Part shown: piece after piece, positions 58,974 through 64,000 of the stretch | Layout: each line of letters begins with the position of its first letter | How positions within the stretch are numbered: position 1 is the first letter of the stretch | NCBI GenBank assembly: GCA_035711805.1 | Contig: DASTBV010000055.1 | Location: 31,563 to 95,562 of the forward strand | Direction: 5' to 3' | DNA length: 64,000 nucleotides | Origin: Gp6-AA40 sp035711805 | GTDB taxonomy: Bacteria; Acidobacteriota; Vicinamibacteria; Vicinamibacterales; UBA2999 | Program-made: the position numbers and the translations under genes | Notes under the pieces: model-generated | What the model was told of the DNA's origin: nothing | The model's input: only the letters and a program-made list of their open reading frames with translations | Database searches by the model: none

Positions 58974-61208
58974 GTGCAGTTCATCTCCGTCGCCGTCCCC
59001 GTTCCTTTCCTCGATCTCCTGACCTACGCCGTTCCGCCATCGCTCGCGATGCCGGCGGTGGGCGCGCGCGTGCGGGTGCCGATCGGAAGCCGCACGGTCA
59101 CCGGATGCGTGATCGAGGCGCCGGCGCAGGATGCCGCGCCGGCAGACGCCAGGGAACTCATCGAGGTGCTCGACGACGAGCCGTTCCTCCCGCCGGCGGT
59201 TGTCGAGCTGTGTCAATGGGTCGCGGATTACTACCTCGCCGGGATTGGCGATGCGATTGCGGTGGCGCTCCCGCCAGGGGCGCGCGAGAAAGCCTCCGGT
59301 TTCCGCACTCGCCGGACGGCAGCACTGACGGCTCACGGGCGTTCGGCCGCGGCCGGCGACGCTTCGGACGCGGATTTGCGCCTGACCGCCAGACAGCGCG
59401 AGGCCGTGGCGGCGCTGTCGGCCGCCTCGGCCCCGCTCCCGCTCTCGGAACTGCGCGAGCGCGGCATCACGGCCGATCTCGTCGGGCGGCTGGCTAAACA
59501 TGGCCTGGTGGCGATCGCTGAAGAGGCACACGAGCGCGATCCCTTCGCAGACGCGCTGATGGCCGGCGTCGCTCGCGATCCCGCCCGGCAGTTGACCGTC
59601 GAGCAGGCCTCCGCGCTGGAACAGCTCGAAGCGCTTGCGGGCCGGCGCGACTTTCGCGTCGCCCTGCTGCACGGCGTCACGGGCAGCGGCAAGACCGAGC
59701 TGTATCTGCGGCTGGCGCGGTGCGTGTGCGGCTCCGGGCGCCAGGTGCTGATGCTGGTGCCGGAAATCGCGCTCACGCCCTCCGTGGCCGCGCTGTTCCG
59801 CGGCGCATTCGGCGATCGCGTGGCCATTCAGCACAGCGCCCTGTCGGACGGTGAGCGCCACGATCAGTGGCAGCGCATCCGCCGCGGGGTGGTCGATCTG
59901 GTCATCGGCACGCGGTCCGCCGTCTTCGCGCCGCTGCCGCGCCTGGGCCTGGTCATCGTCGATGAAGAGCACGACTCGTCGTACAAGCAGGAGGAGGCGC
60001 CGCGGTATCACGGCCGCGACGTCGCGGTCATGCGCGCCAGCCGTGAGGGCGCGCTGGTCGTGCTCGGCTCGGCGACGCCGTCGATGGAGTCCTATCAGAA
60101 CGCGGTCAGCGGCAAGTACGAACGCGTCGTCCTCGAGCGCCGGGTGCTCGATCGCCCGCTGGCAGCGGTGCGGGTCGTGAACATGCGCGACGAGTACGCG
60201 GCCGAAGGTCCGGATGTCGTCATCAGCCGTGACCTGGCGGCGGCGATCGAGGATCGCCTGTCGCGGTGCGAGCAGGTGGTCGTCCTGCTGAACCGGCGCG
60301 GGTATTCGACGGCCGTCGTGTGCCGGCAATGCGGCGATATGTTCGATTGCCCGAACTGCAGCATCTCGCTGACGGTTCACGCCGCCCGCAACGGATGGCG
60401 GGCGCGCTGCCACTACTGCAACTACTCGGTGATGGTGCCGAAGGCGTGCCGCAAGTGCGCCGCGCCGTATCTCGAGCACACCGGCTTCGGCACCGAAAAA
60501 GTCGAGCAGCACCTGCGCGATCGGTTCCCCGACGCGCGCATCGGCCGCGTCGATCGCGACTCGGTCAGAAGAAAAGGCGCCCTCGCGTCGCTGCTCTCCC
60601 GCTTCGCCGCCGCGGAGCTGGACGTGCTCGTCGGGACCCAGATGATCGCCAAGGGTCACGACTTCCCGGGCGTGACGCTGGTCGGGGTGATTTCGGCCGA
60701 CGTCGGGCTCGGCCTGGCCGACTTCCGCGCCGCCGAGCGCACGTTCCAGCTCCTGACCCAGGTCGCCGGCCGCGCCGGCCGTGGCGAGCGCCTGGGCGAA
60801 GCGGTGATTCAGACTCTCTATCCCGAGCACTACAGCGTGCGGCTCGCGTGCGGGCAGGATTACGTCGGCTTCTTCGAGAAGGAGATCAATTTCCGCCGCG
60901 GGATGAAGTATCCGCCGCTGGTGGCCATGGTCAACGCGGTGGTTCGCGGGCGGACGTTCGACGACGCGATGCAGACGGCAGCGGAGGTGGTGCGGCGCCT
61001 CGCGGACGGCGCGCAGGCCGGCGGCTTTACCATCCTCGGCCCGGCGCCCGCGCCGCTGGCGAAGCTGCGCGGCGAGCACCGGGTCCAGTTCTTTCTGAAG
61101 GGCGCGCGCCGCGCGGAGATGCGTCAGGCGCTCCGCGCGGTTGTCGCGGCGATGCCGGAAGTCCGGCGGCGAGTCACAATCGACGTCGATCCGTTGAACG
61201 TGCTGTAA
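58974..61208 (+). CDS. priA: Primosomal protein N' (replication restart helicase)
   Basis: Reloads the replisome at abandoned forks. It has 744 residues from GTG 58974. The N-terminal DNA-binding domain (about 1-110) precedes the helicase: Walker A GVTGSGKTELYLRL (about residues 235-248), DEEHDSSYKQEEAPRYHGRD (DEEH box), the zinc region with CRQCGDMFDCPNC, CHYCNYS and CRKC (about 445-490), and helicase motifs V-VI (IAKGHDFPGVTLVGVISADV and TQVAGRAGRGER). The gene is complete. It converges with the secreted protein gene over a fold-back repeat. Confidence 0.97.
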   Translation: MQFISVAVPVPFLDLLTYAVPPSLAMPAVGARVRVPIGSRTVTGCVIEAPAQDAAPADARELIEVLDDEPFLPPAVVELCQWVADYYLAGIGDAIAVALPPGAREKASGFRTRRTAALTAHGRSAAAGDASDADLRLTARQREAVAALSAASAPLPLSELRERGITADLVGRLAKHGLVAIAEEAHERDPFADALMAGVARDPARQLTVEQASALEQLEALAGRRDFRVALLHGVTGSGKTELYLRLARCVCGSGRQVLMLVPEIALTPSVAALFRGAFGDRVAIQHSALSDGERHDQWQRIRRGVVDLVIGTRSAVFAPLPRLGLVIVDEEHDSSYKQEEAPRYHGRDVAVMRASREGALVVLGSATPSMESYQNAVSGKYERVVLERRVLDRPLAAVRVVNMRDEYAAEGPDVVISRDLAAAIEDRLSRCEQVVVLLNRRGYSTAVVCRQCGDMFDCPNCSISLTVHAARNGWRARCHYCNYSVMVPKACRKCAAPYLEHTGFGTEKVEQHLRDRFPDARIGRVDRDSVRRKGALASLLSRFAAAELDVLVGTQMIAKGHDFPGVTLVGVISADVGLGLADFRAAERTFQLLTQVAGRAGRGERLGEAVIQTLYPEHYSVRLACGQDYVGFFEKEINFRRGMKYPPLVAMVNAVVRGRTFDDAMQTAAEVVRRLADGAQAGGFTILGPAPAPLAKLRGEHRVQFFLKGARRAEMRQALRAVVAAMPEVRRRVTIDVDPLNVL

Positions 61209-61211
61209 CGA

Positions 61212-61281
61212 AATGCAAGATTCAAAATGCAAAATGCAAACTCCCGCATGCGTTTGCATTTTGAATTTTGCATTTTGAATT
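61212..61281. repeat. Fold-back repeat, TGCATTTTGAA family, copy 5
   Basis: Left arm 61212-61241 (AATGCAAGATTCAAAATGC), right arm 61252-61281 (TTTGCATTTTGAATTTTGC and on). Short loop near CTCCCGCATGC. It sits between the convergent priA and the secreted protein gene. Confidence 0.88.
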
Positions 61282-61287
61282 ACAGCG

Positions 61288-62229
61288 TCAGTTGCCCCTT
61301 CCCCCCCGCCCGCCTTGGCGTCCGCCCTGGCCGCCTTGAGCCGGCTCGCCGCCGCCGGCGCCGCGGCCGCCGCGCGCGCCACCATTGGCCTCGATAACGG
61401 TGTAATCCGCCGGCACGGCGAACAGGTCGGCCCGTGGCTCAGACCGATTGATGTTCGTCAGCCGATACTCGACGACGCCGGTCCGGGGATCGGAGAAGCG
61501 GGACGAGATCACCATATTCAGCTCCGGTGATTCCCACTGCTCCTCGACGATCTGAATCGCGCGATCGTTGCCGATGCGTCCCGCCGGAATCGTCGTGGTC
61601 GATCGACGCCCGGTTGCCTTCACTCCTTCGATCTGACGCGTGCCGAGCGGCTCTTCGACCGACTGCACGTCGGCTGGAACGGCCGCCCCCTGTCCACGCA
61701 CGCTGAGTCCGATTCCTCCCACGGTCCAGCTGTTCACGAGCGTTATATCTCTGGCGCGAAAGTAAAGGCCGTTATTGAGGGTGTCGTTGAACCATTGCAC
61801 CCCGCGCGGCGTTCGGCGGGCCGTGCGGTTGGCCGGGTTGAGCACGTAGGGCGTCGGATCACGCGGCACGGTATCGAAGGTGATCGTGGTCTGCGGCTGG
61901 CCCTGCGGACTCAACCGATCGAGCCCGATCACAGTCTGCTCGCGGCGAACGCGCCCGGCCGAATCGCGATACCACTTCGCCGTGGTCCGCTGCTCGATCT
62001 TCGTGCCGTCGCCGAGCGTCTGCGTCACGGTTGTCACTGCGTCGGCAGAGAACGGAGCGTTCGGTACCACGGCGTCGGTCAGGGGGCCTCCCGCGGCGCG
62101 AGGGTCCTGGAGTGATTGTGCCGCGGCGGTCAGTCTCGCTCGCCTGTCTGGTTCCTGTGCCCGGGCGACGGTCAGAGTGACCGCGAGTCCGGCCGCGCAC
62201 GCCACAGCCGCTAGAAAAGAACGCGTCAT
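61288..62229 (-). CDS. Secreted protein of unknown function in a sigma-factor operon
   Basis: 313 residues with a signal peptide (about 1-25, ending TVARAQEP). The rest has no family I recognise: beta-rich with DGTKIEQRTTAKWYRDSAGR and VRREQTVIGLD, and a C-terminus of very Gly/Arg-rich GGRGAGGGEPAQGGQGG repeats. This could form an exposed flexible tail. It overlaps the putative anti-sigma gene by four bases (GTG or ATG with TGA), so it belongs to the sigma operon, either as a target or as the sensor's partner. Confidence 0.6.
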   Translation of the reverse strand: MTRSFLAAVACAAGLAVTLTVARAQEPDRRARLTAAAQSLQDPRAAGGPLTDAVVPNAPFSADAVTTVTQTLGDGTKIEQRTTAKWYRDSAGRVRREQTVIGLDRLSPQGQPQTTITFDTVPRDPTPYVLNPANRTARRTPRGVQWFNDTLNNGLYFRARDITLVNSWTVGGIGLSVRGQGAAVPADVQSVEEPLGTRQIEGVKATGRRSTTTIPAGRIGNDRAIQIVEEQWESPELNMVISSRFSDPRTGVVEYRLTNINRSEPRADLFAVPADYTVIEANGGARGGRGAGGGEPAQGGQGGRQGGRGGRGN

Positions 62230-62735
62230 GGTGTCTGCTCCTCTTCAATAACCTGAACGAACCGTACTGCCCGCGCGAGCCCGTCGTCACCGACGACGAC
62301 GTCGGCCAGGATGTTGGGGTCGTTGCTGATCCCTGCCGGCGCTGTCGCACCGAACGCCGCCAGAGCCGTACGCGGCACCTGCATCCGCACCACGTAGCCA
62401 CCGCGCGCCGGCACGTTGCTGTACCGCAGCGGGAAGAATTCGGTGACCAGCTCTCGTGTGACCACTGCGCCATCGGCAGCCACGGGGAGGCCCGGGCGGG
62501 ACTGCAGCGTTCGCCACGCAGGTACGGCGAGTGCGGTTGCGAGCGCCGCGGCGGCCGCAAGGGAAAGCACCATCGCGCGCCGCCGTCGCGCATCCGCGAT
62601 CGCCTGGACTTCGGCGAGCAGCCGCAGTCCGACGGCGTTCGACGCGCCAAGCCGCTCGTCGTCTTCCGCGACCGCGCGCAGGCCGACGGTCAGCCTTTCG
62701 TCGCTTCCGCTTTCGTTTTCCACGTCGAACCTCAT
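62226..62735 (-). CDS. Putative anti-sigma factor (single-span membrane protein)
   Basis: 169 residues from ATG 62735, which overlaps the sigma gene's stop as ATGA. An N-terminal cytoplasmic part (about 1-50, acidic, helical), one transmembrane helix (about 53-72: MVLSLAAAAALATALAVPAW) and an extracytoplasmic domain with the segment VVTRELVTEFFPLRYSNVPARG. There is no clear zinc-anti-sigma HXXXCXXC motif. The assignment rests on position after the ECF sigma factor and on the topology, so it is inference. The following secreted protein may be the signal-sensing partner. Confidence 0.6.
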   Translation of the reverse strand: MRFDVENESGSDERLTVGLRAVAEDDERLGASNAVGLRLLAEVQAIADARRRRAMVLSLAAAAALATALAVPAWRTLQSRPGLPVAADGAVVTRELVTEFFPLRYSNVPARGGYVVRMQVPRTALAAFGATAPAGISNDPNILADVVVGDDGLARAVRFVQVIEEEQTP

Positions 62736-63307
62736 CTCGTCGCGGACCTCACAAGGTCCCCGCCACTGCGTGTTGCCGAGAGCTTCGTCATCAGCAACGC
62801 CTTCGCCCGGTGCAGCCGGGACCGCACGGTCCCTACGGGGCAGTGTGCAATCGCCGCGGCATCCGCGTAAGTCATCTCCTGCAGCTCGCACAGCACCACC
62901 GCTTCGCGATACGCCGCCGGCAGCGAGGCGATTGCCGCGCGCACGGTCTGGATCGTCTCCTCGCGCGAGAGGCTGTCCAGCACGCTGGGCCGTTCATCCG
63001 GCCACGCCGTCCGCTCGTCGTGCTCGTCGAGATCGAACGTCGCGGCCTCGCGTGCGCTCAGCCGCTTCAGCACGAAGTGCCGGGCGATTCCAAACAGGTA
63101 ATTGCCGACCGTCCCCTTGCCCGCGTCGTAGCCGACCTGTCCTCGCAGCACGGCGAGGAACGTCTCCTGCACGACGTCGTCGGCCGCATCGCGGCCGCAC
63201 ATGTGCGCCGCGTAGCGGAAGATGCGCCGCTCGAACCCGGCAAACAGCCGGGAGAAGGCGACCGCATCGCCGCGGCGCGCCAGCGCGATCAGCCCGGCAT
63301 CGTCCAC
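62732..63307 (-). CDS. ECF-family RNA polymerase sigma factor
   Basis: 191 residues from GTG 63307. The frame extends further upstream, but the sigma-2 region begins right here (VDDAGLIALARRGDAVAFSR). Region 2 has FERRIFRYAAHMCGRDAADDVVQETF and the linker is rich in Asp/Glu; region 4 is LPAAYREAVVLCELQEMTYADAAAIAHCPVGTVRSRLHR (about residues 135-175, in parts), with the helix-turn-helix. It starts the sigma/anti-sigma/secreted protein run and follows the M50 protease gene. Confidence 0.9.
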   Translation of the reverse strand: MDDAGLIALARRGDAVAFSRLFAGFERRIFRYAAHMCGRDAADDVVQETFLAVLRGQVGYDAGKGTVGNYLFGIARHFVLKRLSAREAATFDLDEHDERTAWPDERPSVLDSLSREETIQTVRAAIASLPAAYREAVVLCELQEMTYADAAAIAHCPVGTVRSRLHRAKALLMTKLSATRSGGDLVRSATR

Positions 63308-63354
63308 GTCATGAGTGCATTGCCCGGCCGCGGGCGGAAAGTTCCAGGGATCCG

Positions 63355-64000
63355 CTAGAGCGGCTGCACGATGTCCACGGGTTCGATCGGGGCGGGGGTG
63401 AAACACAGGATGAACATGATGACCGCAAACACCGCGACCGCCTTGCGGGTCGGGTCGAGCGGGAGATGTTCGTCAGGGGTGGGCGGATGGTGTCGTCCGA
63501 AGACCGCCAGCATGAGGATCGTCAGCCCGGCCCACACCAGCCAGGACATCGACCATAAGGCGAGGCCGATGAGGCAGGCCACCATCACCAGGGTGACGGC
63601 GGAACTCTTCCGCCCGAACACCGCGTAGGAGATATGCCCTCCATCGAGCTGGCCGATTGGGAAAAGGTTGAGCGCCGTAGCCAGCAGCCCGAACCACGCC
63701 GCAAACGCCATCGGGTGCATGGTCACGGTAAACCCCTCCGCGACGTGGCCGAACGTCAGCCAGGCGGCCAGCTTGAACAGCAGCGGCTCGCCAAGCCAGA
63801 GCAGCGGCTCCGGATAGTCAGGTGGTATCTCGTCGATGCGCGACAGATACATCCCGACAAACAGCAGCGGCACTGCGACGACGAATCCTGCGATGGGGCC
63901 GGCGATGCCGATGTCGAAGAGCTCTTTTTTGCCGGGGATTGGCTGCCGTATGCGGATGAATGCCCCGAGCGTTCCTGTGAGCAGGAGCGGCATCGGCAGG
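63355..64000 (-). CDS. Site-2-type (M50) intramembrane metalloprotease, N-terminus outside window
   Basis: The frame is open to the right edge, so the HExxH-containing N-terminal part is missing. What is visible: IPGKKELFDIGIAGPIAGFV (about residues 18-37 of the visible part), a polytopic membrane core and the third-ligand motif NLFPIGQLDGGHISYAVFG (about residues 108-126), the NxxPxxxLDGG signature of M50 proteases. The extracytoplasmic segment with RIDEIPPDYPEPLLW lies in a loop. Proteases of this type can cleave anti-sigma factors, which fits the sigma operon next to it; the link is inference. Confidence 0.9.
   Translation of the reverse strand, partial: LPMPLLLTGTLGAFIRIRQPIPGKKELFDIGIAGPIAGFVVAVPLLFVGMYLSRIDEIPPDYPEPLLWLGEPLLFKLAAWLTFGHVAEGFTVTMHPMAFAAWFGLLATALNLFPIGQLDGGHISYAVFGRKSSAVTLVMVACLIGLALWSMSWLVWAGLTILMLAVFGRHHPPTPDEHLPLDPTRKAVAVFAVIMFILCFTPAPIEPVDIVQPL

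Noticed and set aside
58806..61385. Very long open frame (859 codons) on the minus strand opposite priA
   Set aside because: It is a GC-bias shadow: the plus strand encodes a complete PriA with all motifs, while the minus reading has low-complexity Arg/Ala/His composition and no recognisable domain.

Overview
The window is GC-rich bacterial chromosome, densely coded on both strands. It reads like an environmental Acidobacteriota genome, most likely of the Vicinamibacteria type. This is inferred from a Ser/Thr kinase fused to a TolB-like propeller, a VWFA-related protein of acidobacterial style, many GTG/TTG starts with one- to four-base start/stop overlaps, and many small fold-back repeats between genes. 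No rRNA, tRNA, CRISPR array, phage or transposase was found. The first gene (M3 peptidase) and the last (M50 protease) are cut by the window edges.

Layout. 1-9.8 kb: pepF end, a membrane-anchored kinase-like protein, two single-domain response regulators, arginase, an exported O-methyltransferase, heme genes hemG and hemE, two proteins with basic tails and a TVP38 membrane protein. 9.8-13.5 kb: a cupin, two tiny coupled membrane proteins and the kinase/propeller protein. 13.5-18.3 kb (minus strand): an overlapping operon rpiB-pilT-gnd-zwf-pgl, which is the oxidative pentose-phosphate pathway with a pilus-retraction ATPase inside. 18.5-26.1 kb: VWFA protein, orphan DNA methyltransferase plus LysR regulator, a small Cys/His protein, M20 peptidase, DD-carboxypeptidase and FdhE. 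26.2-32.5 kb: glgA, trxA, trxB, two DinB-fold proteins, mnmA and its sulfur donor cysteine desulfurase. 32.7-41.5 kb: bactofilin, methyltransferase, acyl-CoA dehydrogenase, glpX, two paralogous outer-membrane-like proteins, a 46-residue basic protein, hflX, a TPR/SLH lipoprotein, pgsA and an XRE regulator.

41.6-55.2 kb: a degenerate ornithine-decarboxylase-like protein, then a polysaccharide locus. The locus holds five glycosyltransferases, a polyprenyl-phosphate sugar transferase, UDP-xylose synthase, UDP-glucose dehydrogenase, UDP-glucose/galactose epimerase and an ABC exporter. Together these could make UDP-Glc, UDP-GlcA, UDP-Xyl and UDP-Gal and build a lipid-linked glycan. 55.2-61.2 kb: the housekeeping string yicC-gmk-rpoZ-coaBC-udg-priA. 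61.3-64 kb (minus): M50 protease, ECF sigma factor, putative anti-sigma factor and a secreted protein.

The most unusual layer lies between the genes. About fifteen loci carry short-period (mostly 7- or 9-base) direct repeats on one arm, facing their reverse complement on the other. At least seven different unit sequences are used, and stop or start codons often fall in the repeat edges. Two other GC-rich palindromic elements sit in frame inside the coding sequences of zwf and of the family-4 uracil-DNA glycosylase.
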